Below, piece by piece: positions 1 to 8,135 of a stretch of 64,000 nt of DNA (its first letter is position 1; each line of letters opens with the position of its first letter). The stretch is taken from positions 1 through 64,000 of the forward strand of contig NZ_CAUJAN010000008.1 of assembly GCF_963082495.1 (NCBI RefSeq). Direction: 5' to 3'. Source of the DNA: Methanobrevibacter sp. V74. Lineage in GTDB: Archaea > Methanobacteriota > Methanobacteria > Methanobacteriales > Methanobacteriaceae. The position numbers were made by a program, and so were the translations under genes. The notes under the pieces are model-generated. The model did not search any database, was not told the DNA's origin, and worked only from the letters and a program-made list of their open reading frames with translations.

Positions 1-2
1 TC

Positions 3-839
3 AGACCCTATGAAAAAGGTGTTGTTGAAAGACTTGGAAAATATAATAGAACAGTTTCAAGTGGTGTGGTTGTATTAATTCCATTTTTTGAAAATTTAGA
101 AAAGGTAGATTTAAGGGAACAAGTAGTTGATGTTCCTCCTCAGGAAGTAATTACAAAGGACAATACAGTAGTTGTTGTTGATTGTGTAATTTTTTATGAA
201 GTTGTAGATGCATTTAATGCCAAATATAATGTAGTTAATTTTTACCAAGCTATTACAAAACTTGCACAAACAAATTTAAGAAACATAATCGGAGATTTAG
301 AACTCGATGAAACATTAACTTCCCGTGAAATGATTAATGCGGAATTACGTGATGTATTAGATGAAGCTACAGATAAATGGGGAAGTAAAGTAGTACGTGT
401 AGAAATACAAAAAATCGAACCTCCACAAGACATTGTAGAAGCAATGAGTAAACAAATGAAAGCAGAAAGAATGAAAAGAGCATCAATTCTCGAAGCTGAA
501 GGTTACAAACAGTCCGAAATTAAAAAATCTGAAGGAGATAAACAAGCCGCTATTTTAGAAGCAGAAGGTAAAGCAGAATCTATTAAAAAAATGGCTGAAG
601 CAGATAAACAAGCTTCAATTTTAAGAGCAGAAGGTGAATCTCTAGCTATTGAAAAAGTATATGCTGCAATTCATGAAGGAAATCCTGATGATGGCCTTAT
701 AGCTATCAAATACTTGGAATCTTTAGAAAAGATTGCTAATGGAAAAGCTTCAAAAGTATTTTTACCATTTGAATCAAGTGGTGTTTTATCTTCAGTTGCA
801 GGCATAGCTGAACTATTTAAAGATAATAAAGAGGAATAA
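3..839 (+). CDS. SPFH/band 7 (stomatin-like) protein, 5' partial
   Basis: The reading frame is open to the left edge and reads RPYEKGVVERLGKYNR before the first in-window GTG at 66, so the gene begins upstream and its membrane anchor is missing here. The visible part has the band 7 core (LIPFFENLEKVDLREQ, then a TKDN..V segment) followed by a long charged helix. That helix contains the repeated AEG.KQ motifs typical of stomatin/paraslipin proteins and predicts a coiled coil. Family members form large membrane-associated oligomers that organise membrane domains or regulate membrane proteases. A short intergenic region follows, and the next gene is convergent, so this is the last gene of its transcription unit. 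The family is clear; the precise role is not. Confidence 0.88.
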   Translation, partial: RPYEKGVVERLGKYNRTVSSGVVVLIPFFENLEKVDLREQVVDVPPQEVITKDNTVVVVDCVIFYEVVDAFNAKYNVVNFYQAITKLAQTNLRNIIGDLELDETLTSREMINAELRDVLDEATDKWGSKVVRVEIQKIEPPQDIVEAMSKQMKAERMKRASILEAEGYKQSEIKKSEGDKQAAILEAEGKAESIKKMAEADKQASILRAEGESLAIEKVYAAIHEGNPDDGLIAIKYLESLEKIANGKASKVFLPFESSGVLSSVAGIAELFKDNKEE

Positions 840-989
840 CTTTTATTCTCACATTTTTATTTTTTTCATTTATACATTAATCACCAAATTATCAAAGACA
901 TTAAATCACATGTTAGTTATGTATAAGTTATTTTAACTAAAATTTAAGTTATATGCATAAACAATAAATTTAAATCGTATTTTTGAAAT

Positions 990-1034
990 ACTAAAAAAAT
1001 AAAAAAAATAATATCTAATGAGCAACATTAGATA
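990..1034 (-). terminator. Stem-loop plus U-rich terminator of the minus-strand secreted-protein gene
   Basis: TATCTAATG (1012-1020) and CATTAGATA (1026-1034) form a perfect 9-bp stem with a 5-nt loop. Read on the minus strand, the hairpin lies just after the stop codon at 1048 and is followed by a T-rich run (complement of 990-1011). This looks like an intrinsic terminator, although in archaea U-tracts alone often suffice. Confidence 0.6.
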
Positions 1035-1047
1035 AAAATTAAACAGA

Positions 1048-1524
1048 TTAAATTACTACATCTTTAAAAATAGAACCGTCAGTAGATGTAATTATAACTA
1101 ATTTTCCATCCCTTGCATAATTAAACATGTAAATGTTTGAATTTTCAAGCAAATAACCAGTTTGACCATTGTATGTAGTTTTATTTCCACCTAAATATCC
1201 TGCAAACTCATCATCAACTTTTTGTCCATCATACAAAGCTACAATAATGGAAATAACATCATTATCATCATTTGTAAAAGTTTTTCCATTTGATGTGTAT
1301 GTAATGCCGGCACTGCTGTTAGTTTGATTGTTTATTGCTAATTTTTCATTTTCAGTATAACCTGCGGGAATTTGAAAATCAACACCATCAATAGTAACAT
1401 TTTGAGCTTCTGAAGAATTATCTCCACCAAATAAAGAACCAAAGTCAAATGCAGAAGCTGAACCTAATACAATTATAGCCATCAAAAATATTGATAACAA
1501 GAACAAAATATATCTCTTCTTCAT
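1048..1524 (-). CDS. Small secreted or membrane-anchored hypothetical protein
   Basis: This protein of about 158 residues starts with a signal peptide (KK, then a hydrophobic stretch ending GSASA) followed by a polar exported domain. I chose the ATG at 1524 over the upstream in-frame start because a strong AGGAGGT lies about 5 nt before it and overlaps the longer version. The mature part begins with a short Gly/Asp/Phe-rich linker, then a segment starting VTIDGVDFQIPAGY that is rich in Asn, Thr and Tyr. This looks like a small extracellular domain of the kind common and poorly characterised in Methanobrevibacter. There are no catalytic motifs and no cysteines. The gene is monocistronic, with a TATA-like element near 1563-1574 on the minus strand. 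Function unknown. Confidence 0.7.
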   Translation of the reverse strand: MKKRYILFLLSIFLMAIIVLGSASAFDFGSLFGGDNSSEAQNVTIDGVDFQIPAGYTENEKLAINNQTNSSAGITYTSNGKTFTNDDNDVISIIVALYDGQKVDDEFAGYLGGNKTTYNGQTGYLLENSNIYMFNYARDGKLVIITSTDGSIFKDVVI

Positions 1525-1536
1525 TTTAATACCTCC

Positions 1537-1548
1537 TAGCATATGCTA
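1537..1548. promoter_or_regulatory. 12-bp palindrome in the leader of the 1524 gene
   Basis: TAGCATATGCTA is a perfect palindrome between the TATA-like element (about 1563-1574) and the Shine-Dalgarno of the minus-strand gene at 1524. It covers the expected transcription start, so it could be an operator. It is short and AT-rich, and chance is possible. Confidence 0.3.
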
Positions 1549-1701
1549 ATAATTTTGTTAGTATTTATAAATAAAGATATATGATTTAGGTCTGTCAAAT
1601 TAATTATCAGTATTTTTGTTCAATTATACTATACGCTTTGATTATATTGCATAAAAATTTAATTTTTCTTATCTAATAGCTGCATTTTTTTATTTTTAAC
1701 T

Positions 1702-1810
1702 GGGTGTCCGCCAAAAGCAAATTCATCTAGGCAACATTTTCTTTATTTTTTACAATTGAAGCATTATTTGTATTTGTCAAAAATTAATTTTTGAGTTTTG
1801 GCGGACACTC
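1702..1810. repeat. 109-bp element with 15-bp terminal inverted repeats (MITE-like)
   Basis: GGGTGTCCGCCAAAA (1702-1716) and TTTTGGCGGACACTC (1796-1810) are inverted copies matching at 14 of 15 positions. They enclose 79 bp of AT-rich, non-coding DNA. The GC-rich ends stand out from the surroundings. Size and structure fit a non-autonomous miniature element or a solo end pair left by an insertion sequence. A TTTAA occurs near both outer edges but is not placed symmetrically, so I do not claim a target duplication. No transposase with matching ends is visible in the window. Confidence 0.6.
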
Positions 1811-1876
1811 TTTAATAAAAAAAATAAAAAAATTAGAAAAAATTATTTATTGGACCGACTCAATAATAATTTAATA

Positions 1877-2338
1877 TTATTTGTAACTTGAAGGATCGAT
1901 GGGTTCAAAGCTGTTTAATTCATTTACTTTTTCAAGACATTCACTGGCATTGCTGATGATTTTATCAGGAGTCCCTTCAACTCCCCAAACAGTGATAGTA
2001 GTTGGTATTCCGTTAATTTTAATTAATTCAACACAACCATACCTTTGATTTATTTCATCTGTGAAATTAAATGTATTGTGGATAGTTCCATTAACTACAG
2101 TATAATTACAATTTGTATTGTTTTTATACCATTTATCGTCGGTATCGTTATCATCTGATTCTAATTCAAAATCGTCTATATCAATGTGTAAATTAGTAAG
2201 GGGAGATTCAAGTGTGTCATCATCTATTGTTTTGTATGAATCAGGTGCCTTTATAGAATTTATATTTATATCTTCTCCAGATACAATTCCTATTGTGAAA
2301 ATTAAAATTAAAACTGCAATTAAAATTTCATTTTTCAT
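1877..2338 (-). CDS. Secreted hypothetical protein, acidic
   Basis: This 153-residue protein has a short signal peptide (MKNE, then a hydrophobic core ending IVSG) and a mature acidic domain rich in Asp, Asn and Thr with several N-glycosylation-like NxT/S sites. Two cysteines lie in the middle and one near the C-terminus (SECLEKV). The ATG at 2338 is preceded by GGTGAAATT, and a TATA-like ATATTTATAT lies upstream on the minus strand. I do not recognise a family. The gene stands alone, divergent from the flavoprotein at 2456. It is probably an exported or surface-attached protein of unknown role. Confidence 0.68.
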   Translation of the reverse strand: MKNEILIAVLILIFTIGIVSGEDININSIKAPDSYKTIDDDTLESPLTNLHIDIDDFELESDDNDTDDKWYKNNTNCNYTVVNGTIHNTFNFTDEINQRYGCVELIKINGIPTTITVWGVEGTPDKIISNASECLEKVNELNSFEPIDPSSYK

Positions 2339-2416
2339 AATTTCACCATATAAATATTTATTTTGTTGTATTAATATATTTTAACTGATAAAACATAATT
2401 TTTTTATAGATCAAAG

Positions 2417-2425
2417 TTTATATAA
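2417..2425 (+). promoter_or_regulatory. TATA box of the GMC-type flavoprotein gene
   Basis: TTTATATAA preceded by a purine-rich BRE-like AAAG places a start about 25 nt downstream, giving a very short leader. The leader still holds the GGTGAT ribosome site at 2447-2452 just before the ATG at 2456. Confidence 0.55.
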
Positions 2426-2455
2426 CCATTGTTAATGAAATATTTTGGTGATTGA

Positions 2456-3658
2456 ATGTTTGTAGTTATAGGTACTGGAGCGGGAGGGGCTCTAATAGCT
2501 CGTGAACTTGCAAAAAACGGTGTTTCAGTAACTATTTTAGAAAAAGGACCTTATATAAATTCAAAAGATGCATTTGACTATTATGATAAATATTCTAATG
2601 ATATAGATTTGCTAACAGCCACTTGCATTGGTGGTGCAACTATTGTTTCAATGTCCAATATGGTAAGGGCATTGGATAGTGAATTACATGAATATGGTAT
2701 TGATTTAACAGATGAATATAAGTATGTTGAGGATTTAATTGATGTTCATCAACTTGATGATTCTCATATTGGTAGGGGAACTCAGGCGTTTCTAGATGCC
2801 GGAAGAGAAATGGGGCTTGAAACACTAAAAATGCCTAAATCAATTAGAGAAGATGAGTGCATTCAATGTGGAAAATGTGCATTGGGATGTCCAGTAGATG
2901 CAAAATGGTCTGGAAAAGACTTTATTGATGAAGCAGTCGATGCTGGAGCTAGATTAATATGTGATGCTGAAGTAATTGAAATTATTAATGAAAATAATCA
3001 AGTTTGTGGTGTAAAATATATTAAAGATGCTAATGAAGAAATTATTGAAGCAGATAAAGTAGTATTATCTGCTGGCGCTATTAGTTCCACATTAATTTTA
3101 AGAAATTCGGGTATAAAAGATGCTGGTCGTGAAATATTCTTTGATCCGTTTGTAAGTGTTGGAGGATACATAAAAGATATTAATTTTAATAGTGAAGTAC
3201 AAATGGCAGGTTTTGTAATTGGTAGAAATTTTGTATTGTCGCCTCACTTTTCCTCATTTATTCGTGGAAATATTGATGATGATTCCGTAACTGATAGGGA
3301 TATATTAAGTATCATGGTAAAAACATCTGATGAGTGTAAAGGTTATGTGGATGATGCTGGAGATGTTGTTAAGATTAATACTATAAATGATATTAGATAT
3401 TTAGCTGAAGGAGTTGCTACTGCAGGGTTTATCTTACAAAAAGCAGGTGTTGACCCAAAAACTATCGGTTCAACAGTTTATAGAGGAGCACATCCTGGTG
3501 GAACTGCAAAAATAGGGAAAATAGTGGATGGGAATTTGGAAACAAAAATTTCTAATTTATTTGTTTGTGATGCAAGTGTACTGCCAATATCTCCTGGAAA
3601 ACCACTGATATTGACAATACTTGCCTTATCAAAAAGACTAGCAGATCATATAAGATAA
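2456..3658 (+). CDS. GMC-type FAD oxidoreductase with an inserted 4Fe-4S motif
   Basis: This 400-residue protein opens with a dinucleotide-binding fold (GTGAGGALIARELAKNG, residues about 4-20, then VTILEKG). Around residues 134-145 a ferredoxin-type CxxCxxCxxxCP motif (CIQCGKCALGCP) is inserted. The C-terminus has the glucose-methanol-choline family signature, GAHPGGTAKIG, NLFVCDASVLP and PLILTILALSKRLA. GMC enzymes oxidise alcohols using FAD. Here an iron-sulfur cluster would let electrons leave to a ferredoxin-like carrier, which fits an anaerobe. The substrate is unknown. The protein is shorter than typical GMC oxidases (500-600 aa), so the substrate domain is reduced. It is alone in its transcription unit and ends a few bases from the convergent pyrI. 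Confidence 0.75.
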   Translation: MFVVIGTGAGGALIARELAKNGVSVTILEKGPYINSKDAFDYYDKYSNDIDLLTATCIGGATIVSMSNMVRALDSELHEYGIDLTDEYKYVEDLIDVHQLDDSHIGRGTQAFLDAGREMGLETLKMPKSIREDECIQCGKCALGCPVDAKWSGKDFIDEAVDAGARLICDAEVIEIINENNQVCGVKYIKDANEEIIEADKVVLSAGAISSTLILRNSGIKDAGREIFFDPFVSVGGYIKDINFNSEVQMAGFVIGRNFVLSPHFSSFIRGNIDDDSVTDRDILSIMVKTSDECKGYVDDAGDVVKINTINDIRYLAEGVATAGFILQKAGVDPKTIGSTVYRGAHPGGTAKIGKIVDGNLETKISNLFVCDASVLPISPGKPLILTILALSKRLADHIR

Positions 3659-3661
3659 ACA

Positions 3662-4132
3662 TTATTCAAATTGCTTATCAATAGCTTCTGTTTTTATTAA
3701 TTTTTCACAATAATGGCACCTAACAACAGGAGGGTATTTGTTGATTACATTAAAATAGGGTATAATTGGTTCATTCTCGTAATTTGTGATACATTTTGGA
3801 TTGGTACATTTGATTATTGAGGAAATTTTATCTGGGAGAACAATTTTATCTTTTTTAATTGGTTTATAATCTCTGATAATGTTAATAGTTGCTTTAGGCG
3901 CAATTAAAGCTACTTGATTAAGTTCTTTAGGGTCTAATTCTCTATTTTCAATTTTTACAATATCTTTCCTACCAATTTCTCCAGAATAAACATTCATAGC
4001 TACTGTAACATTTTTAGTTTCAGAATCTGGTAATCCTAATATTTTAATGATGTGTAGTGCTTTATTAGCACTAATGTGATCAATTACAGTGCCATTTTCA
4101 ATAGCTTTAATTTTCAATTCTGATTTTTTCAT
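3662..4132 (-). CDS. pyrI: Aspartate carbamoyltransferase regulatory chain
   Basis: PyrI binds CTP/ATP and holds the catalytic PyrB trimers together in the first committed step of pyrimidine synthesis. The 156-residue length is typical. The N-terminal allosteric domain ([15 protein letters not shown] near residue 5, then [11 protein letters not shown]) is followed by the zinc domain with four cysteines in the expected CxxxxC...CxxC arrangement (CTNPKC near 109-114, CHYC near 139-142). It is the last gene of the minus-strand run hisA-ribL-argC-flavodoxin-pyrI, 8 nt after the flavodoxin stop. The pyrB gene is not in this window. Confidence 0.95.
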   Translation of the reverse strand: MKKSELKIKAIENGTVIDHISANKALHIIKILGLPDSETKNVTVAMNVYSGEIGRKDIVKIENRELDPKELNQVALIAPKATINIIRDYKPIKKDKIVLPDKISSIIKCTNPKCITNYENEPIIPYFNVINKYPPVVRCHYCEKLIKTEAIDKQFE

Positions 4133-4140
4133 GTTTGCAC

Positions 4141-4626
4141 CTAATACATTTTTAAATCTTTAATTTCGATCATTGCTTCAGCATCATTAACTAATTTTTC
4201 AGGACTTTTGTCTTTAGTTTGGATACTAAAGCTTTCAATAACTCTTCCTCCTCGCAATTTAACTTTTTCTTCAAGTCTTTCAATGTTTGAATTTCCACGA
4301 TTGTCCATTGTAGCAAATAAAATAACATCTTTTGTTCTTAGGTCGCATCTGTCGACTATAGTTAATATTGCAGGGGTGGGATTTCTTGACCAGGTAGGTG
4401 TTCCGAAATATATTGTGTCATAATCTCTTAAATCAACTTGAGCAGGAATAATTTCGGTTTTTGTTTCTCTAAATGCATTAATTGATGAAATCAATTTATT
4501 TCTTAATCCTTCACGATTTTTTAAATCATAAATTCTTATTAAATCTGCATTTAAATGTTTAGCTAATGTTTTTGCAATCAAATCTGTTGTTCCACCTTGT
4601 GAATAATAGATTATAACTCTTTTCAT
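4141..4626 (-). CDS. Flavodoxin family protein
   Basis: This protein of about 161 residues has the flavodoxin phosphate-binding loop at its N-terminus ([18 protein letters not shown]) and the second FMN-contact loop [13 protein letters not shown]. It should bind FMN and act as a low-potential electron carrier or a WrbA/MdaB-like reductase. The ATG at 4626 is chosen because AGGAGGT lies 5 nt upstream of it; the in-frame TTG at 4632 would sit directly on that site. It lies between argC and pyrI on the minus strand with short gaps, so it is probably cotranscribed, with no obvious pathway link. The partner reductase or substrate is unknown. Confidence 0.82.
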   Translation of the reverse strand: MKRVIIYYSQGGTTDLIAKTLAKHLNADLIRIYDLKNREGLRNKLISSINAFRETKTEIIPAQVDLRDYDTIYFGTPTWSRNPTPAILTIVDRCDLRTKDVILFATMDNRGNSNIERLEEKVKLRGGRVIESFSIQTKDKSPEKLVNDAEAMIEIKDLKMY

Positions 4627-4644
4627 ATTCAACCTCCTTCGAAT

Positions 4645-5667
4645 TTAAGGATGAAGACCAAAGTGTGTTAATCCTAAGGTTTCATCAATTCCAAGTATAA
4701 TGTTCATGTTTTGAATAGCTTGACCCGATGCTCCTTTAACGAGATTGTCAATACATGATAACATTATTATTCTTCCAGTTTCATCAATTTCAAATCCTCC
4801 AATATGTACGAAGTTAGATCCGCGTACAGAACTTAGGTGCGGGATTTCTCCTTCGTCCATAAGTTTAATGAAGAATTCTTCACCGTATTCTTTCTCGTAA
4901 AGTTTTCTTATTTCTTCTGGTGTAATATCTATATTTTTCTCATTTAAAAAGCTATGGCTTGTAGTTTGAATTCCACGGTTTACCGGTACTAAGTGAGGGG
5001 TAAATGATACTTTAACATCATCAAATCCATGTAATTCTTGTTGAATCTCAGACATGTGTCTGTGAGAGGATATTTTGTATGGATTTACATTATCCGCAAT
5101 ATTTGGGTAATGTGTTGTGCTGGATGGATTTATTCCGGCTCCACTAACTCCAGTTTTTGAATCAATAATGATTCTTTCAACTAAATCATTTTTAACTAAT
5201 GGATATGAGGATAAAATGGCTCCAGTTGGAAAACATCCTGGATTTGCAATAAGATTCGCTTTTTTAATTTCATCCCTGTATAATTCTGGAAGTCCAAAAG
5301 CGCCTTTGTTTTCTTTATCAGTGTGTTCCATCCCATACCATTTTTCATAAATTTCTCTATCACGGTATCTGTAGTCTCCACTTAAATCAACTACTTTAGC
5401 TCCAGTTTCTAAGATTTCCGGTACAATTTTCATTGATGCTCCGTGAGGAGTTGCAGTAAATACAACATCTGCATCTAAATCACTAGGACTTTTATTTGTA
5501 AATACAAGCCCTGAATCTCTTATATGTGGGTGAACTTTATGTGCAGGGGCACCATCGTATTGTCTTGAGGTAATGTCAGTTACTTCTACTTCAGGATGGT
5601 TTAAAAGCATTCTTAAAAGTTCTCCACCGGTATATCCGCTTGCTCCTATTATTGCTATATTAAACAT
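4645..5667 (-). CDS. argC: N-acetyl-gamma-glutamyl-phosphate reductase
   Basis: ArgC reduces N-acetylglutamyl phosphate to the semialdehyde with NADPH in arginine biosynthesis. The 340-residue protein begins with the Rossmann motif [15 protein letters not shown] (residues 8-22) and has the active-site cysteine in NPGCFPTGA near residue 143. [13 protein letters not shown] and the histidine-containing [11 protein letters not shown] segment also match the family. The length is normal. The start ATG at 5667 follows a GGAGA-like site within the short gap after ribL, consistent with an operon. No other arg genes are in the window. Confidence 0.96.
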   Translation of the reverse strand: MFNIAIIGASGYTGGELLRMLLNHPEVEVTDITSRQYDGAPAHKVHPHIRDSGLVFTNKSPSDLDADVVFTATPHGASMKIVPEILETGAKVVDLSGDYRYRDREIYEKWYGMEHTDKENKGAFGLPELYRDEIKKANLIANPGCFPTGAILSSYPLVKNDLVERIIIDSKTGVSGAGINPSSTTHYPNIADNVNPYKISSHRHMSEIQQELHGFDDVKVSFTPHLVPVNRGIQTTSHSFLNEKNIDITPEEIRKLYEKEYGEEFFIKLMDEGEIPHLSSVRGSNFVHIGGFEIDETGRIIMLSCIDNLVKGASGQAIQNMNIILGIDETLGLTHFGLHP

Positions 5668-5679
5668 TTCTTAATCTCC

Positions 5680-6141
5680 TTAATCTTCACAATTATCTAA
5701 AATTTTACCTTCAAAGTTGGTTCTTTTTACTTTTTTAATAATTTTGCAGCTGCTGTCAAGTTCACAATCGCGATATTTTTCTATTCGCATAGCTTTAGCT
5801 TTTAATCCTCTTTTATCAATTGCTTCCTGTAATTTACTAATGTTATGTATTTGATCAGCTCCAACTGTGATAATGTCCGGGTCGATTTCACGAACAATTT
5901 TAAAGATATCTCCATTTGCATCACCGAGATAAGCGTCAGTTACAGGCTTTAACATTTTAATTAATTCTAAACGTTGGTCCTCTCCAACAATAGGTATTCT
6001 TTTTCTTTTCTTAACTGTTGCATCTCTTGCCACAACAACATAAAGCTCAGCATCTTCTCCACCAAGTTTTTTTGACTCTTCTAAGTAAACCCCATGTCCT
6101 GGGTGGAGTATATCGAACGTTCCGGTCGCCATTACTTTCAT
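5680..6141 (-). CDS. ribL: Archaeal FAD synthetase (cytidylyltransferase type)
   Basis: RibL adenylates FMN to FAD in archaea. The 153-residue protein has the nucleotidyltransferase HxGH motif (HPGH, residues 13-16) and the TVGADQIH segment. Two cysteines in the C-terminal tail (RDCELDSSCK) match the conserved cysteines of the M. jannaschii enzyme, and a further cysteine lies in the final NCED. The gene stops 13 nt before argC and starts 2 nt after the hisA stop, indicating an operon. Related cytidylyltransferases such as glycerol-3-phosphate cytidylyltransferase share the motif, but the C-terminal cysteines favour RibL. Confidence 0.87.
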   Translation of the reverse strand: MKVMATGTFDILHPGHGVYLEESKKLGGEDAELYVVVARDATVKKRKRIPIVGEDQRLELIKMLKPVTDAYLGDANGDIFKIVREIDPDIITVGADQIHNISKLQEAIDKRGLKAKAMRIEKYRDCELDSSCKIIKKVKRTNFEGKILDNCED

Positions 6142-6142
6142 T

Positions 6143-6883
6143 TTAAATCCTCTTTTGATATTTTAAAGCTTCACTTAAATCAATTTTATCTTTATAAAGT
6201 GCAGAACCGATTACAATTCCTTCCACATCACTTTCCTTTAATTTTTTGATGTCTTCTATTGTGGTGATTCCACCTGAATACACGATTGGCAAATCTACAG
6301 ATTTTTTTAACTCTTCTACGGGTTCAGTGTAAAATCCACCTAATAATCCTTCAACGTCAACGTTTGTAAATAAAATACTGCCTGCACCATGTTCTTTAAA
6401 CTCGTTAGATAATTCTGATGGGCTTTTATCAATTTTTTCTTGCCATCCTTTAATAACCACTTTGTTGTTTTTACTGTCAAGCGAAATCATAATTCTGTCT
6501 GAACCATATTCTTTTGAAAGTTCTTCAATGGTTTTAGGGTGTTGAATTCCCATTGTTCCAATTATTAATCTTTCAATATCTAAATCTAAGAGTTTTTTAG
6601 CATATTCAACATTTCTGATCCCGCCGCCAAGTTGAATCGGAACTGATATTTCTTTTAAGATTTTTTTAATCACTGGAAAGTTGACAACTCCATCAATTGT
6701 TCCATCTAGGTCAATAATATGTATAGTTTTAGCTCCCAAATCTTGCCAATGGAGAGCAATTTCTTCGGGGTTTTCTATTTCAACCATTTCGCTTCCAGGT
6801 TTTCCCTGAACAAGCTGAACACATTTGCCGTTTTTTATATCGACTGCAGGCATTATTAACATTTCATCTTTTTTAAATGACAT
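6143..6883 (-). CDS. hisA: ProFAR isomerase, histidine biosynthesis
   Basis: HisA converts ProFAR to PRFAR, the fourth step of histidine synthesis, in a TIM barrel. The 246-residue protein has the N-terminal PAVDIKNGKCVQLVQG motif with the first catalytic Asp, IIDLDGT, the phosphate loop GGGIRN, and the C-terminal GGITT and GIVIGSALY phosphate-binding motifs. The second catalytic Asp is in SLDSKNN. It leads the minus-strand operon hisA-ribL-argC-flavodoxin-pyrI. A short purine-rich AGGAAA precedes the ATG, and the promoter lies in the AT-rich gap shared with the divergent AraC-type gene. Confidence 0.96.
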   Translation of the reverse strand: MSFKKDEMLIMPAVDIKNGKCVQLVQGKPGSEMVEIENPEEIALHWQDLGAKTIHIIDLDGTIDGVVNFPVIKKILKEISVPIQLGGGIRNVEYAKKLLDLDIERLIIGTMGIQHPKTIEELSKEYGSDRIMISLDSKNNKVVIKGWQEKIDKSPSELSNEFKEHGAGSILFTNVDVEGLLGGFYTEPVEELKKSVDLPIVYSGGITTIEDIKKLKESDVEGIVIGSALYKDKIDLSEALKYQKRI

Positions 6884-6934
6884 TTGGATTTTCCTGTAAT
6901 ATTTTATTATATTATTATTTATAATTTTGAAATG

Positions 6935-6943
6935 TTTTATATG
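6935..6943 (+). promoter_or_regulatory. TATA box of the AraC-type regulator gene
   Basis: TTTTATATG fits an archaeal TATA element, with transcription expected about 25 nt downstream, near 6962-6966. This overlaps the more upstream in-frame TTG (6927) and supports the ATG at 6966 as a nearly leaderless start. Confidence 0.5.
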
Positions 6944-6965
6944 TATTGATTATATAGTTAATATT

Positions 6966-7916
6966 ATGAATGAAAATCTCTATAAACTGTTTGGCAAAGT
7001 TGTAATTTCTGATTTTAATATTGTTGATGAAGGATTAAAAAAGACATTTGAGCTGGGAAATAATTCTGAATACGGTGAACTGGTGACATATTCAATTTTT
7101 CCAGGAATTGTAATTTCTTATATTGATGTATATGTCGAGAATATAAATGATTTATTTATTGAAGAAAAAGTTAATAATCGATTATTGGAAATTAATCATT
7201 GCTTGGAAGGCAGATATTCATATGAAGTTGCTGATGATAAAACGGTTTATTTTGGAAAAGGAGATTTATGCGTTAGCGTTTACAATTTAACTAAATCTAT
7301 TTCTGATTTTCCATTAAACTATTATAAAGGTTTGGAGATTTTCATTGATGTAGATATTGCTAATGATTATATTAAGGAATATATCCCGGATTTTGATTTG
7401 ATTGGATTATATGAAAGTTTATATTCTTCTCAGGGGTATATGCTAGCTAGATCTAATGATAAAATAGATCATGTAATTGGTGAATTATACAATGTTGATG
7501 AAAGAATTAAAGATTCTTATTATAAATTAAAATGTTGTGAATTATTATTATTTTTCTCAATAACTGATTTTTCAAAGGATGAATCCATTTCATTATCCAA
7601 AAAACAAGCAGATATAATTAATCATGTTCATAATGATTTGATTAATGATTTAGAAAGTAAAATCACCATTGAAGAGCTTGCTAAGAAGTATGGTATTAGT
7701 AAAACTTCTATTAAGAATTGTTTTAAGGAAGTTTATGGAAAACCTATTTTTAAATGGAGAAAAGAGTATAAACTTGATTATGCTTGCAAATTAATTGAAG
7801 AAGGGGATTATTCTATTAGTGAAATATCAAAAATGGTTGGATATGCTTCTCCTTCAAAATTTAGCCAGGCTTTTAAAGAGTATGTTGGTTGCACACCAAG
7901 GGACTACAAAATTTAA
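6966..7916 (+). CDS. AraC-family transcriptional regulator
   Basis: This protein of about 316 residues has an N-terminal ligand-sensing half and a C-terminal AraC/XylS double helix-turn-helix of about 100 residues. The first helix-turn-helix is AKKYGISKTSIKNCFKEVYG. The second is SEISKMVGYASPSKFSQAFKE, ending in the classic GCTPRDYK. The start at 6966 is preferred because the upstream TTG lies inside the putative TATA box. AraC regulators are common in bacteria and uncommon in archaea. In Firmicutes they sit next to Ybt/Irt-like ABC pairs, where relatives such as YbtA respond to siderophores. The gene lies 220 nt upstream of such a pair, so control of the 8136-14469 operon is likely. Transfer from gut Firmicutes is plausible. 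Confidence 0.85.
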   Translation: MNENLYKLFGKVVISDFNIVDEGLKKTFELGNNSEYGELVTYSIFPGIVISYIDVYVENINDLFIEEKVNNRLLEINHCLEGRYSYEVADDKTVYFGKGDLCVSVYNLTKSISDFPLNYYKGLEIFIDVDIANDYIKEYIPDFDLIGLYESLYSSQGYMLARSNDKIDHVIGELYNVDERIKDSYYKLKCCELLLFFSITDFSKDESISLSKKQADIINHVHNDLINDLESKITIEELAKKYGISKTSIKNCFKEVYGKPIFKWRKEYKLDYACKLIEEGDYSISEISKMVGYASPSKFSQAFKEYVGCTPRDYKI

Positions 7917-8088
7917 TATTGTCCTTTTGGTATATTTTATGTCTTTTTAGTTCAAATATATTTATATACTTTTTAATATTAACTTTATAAATGAAAATAG
8001 GTTTGTTTAAGTTATGTTTTAAAAAATAGCTAAAGTTTCTCTTTTATTAGATTTTTAATTTATTTTAAATGGGTTGTCTTTTCAGACT

Positions 8089-8114
8089 ATTTTAAATTTT
8101 TAGGCAAACCTAAA
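8089..8114 (+). promoter_or_regulatory. Promoter with palindromic operator TTTAGG-N4-CCTAAA
   Basis: A TATA-like TTTTAAAT (about 8090-8097) is followed directly by the palindrome TTTAGG-CAAA-CCTAAA at 8099-8114. It is placed to block initiation of the Ybt/ECF operon, whose first ATG is at 8136 behind AAGGAG. The half-sites match the TTAGG/CCTAA halves of DtxR-family iron or manganese regulator sites, but with a 4-bp spacer. The same palindrome recurs at 14473, 20138 and 26984-27064. Confidence 0.65.
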
Positions 8115-8135
8115 TTAGAGTTTAAGGAGATATTT

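Noticed and set aside
1694-1820. TTTAA at both edges considered as target-site duplication of the 109-bp element
   Set aside because: The copies do not sit at the same distance from the inverted ends, and TTTAA is frequent in this AT-rich DNA.
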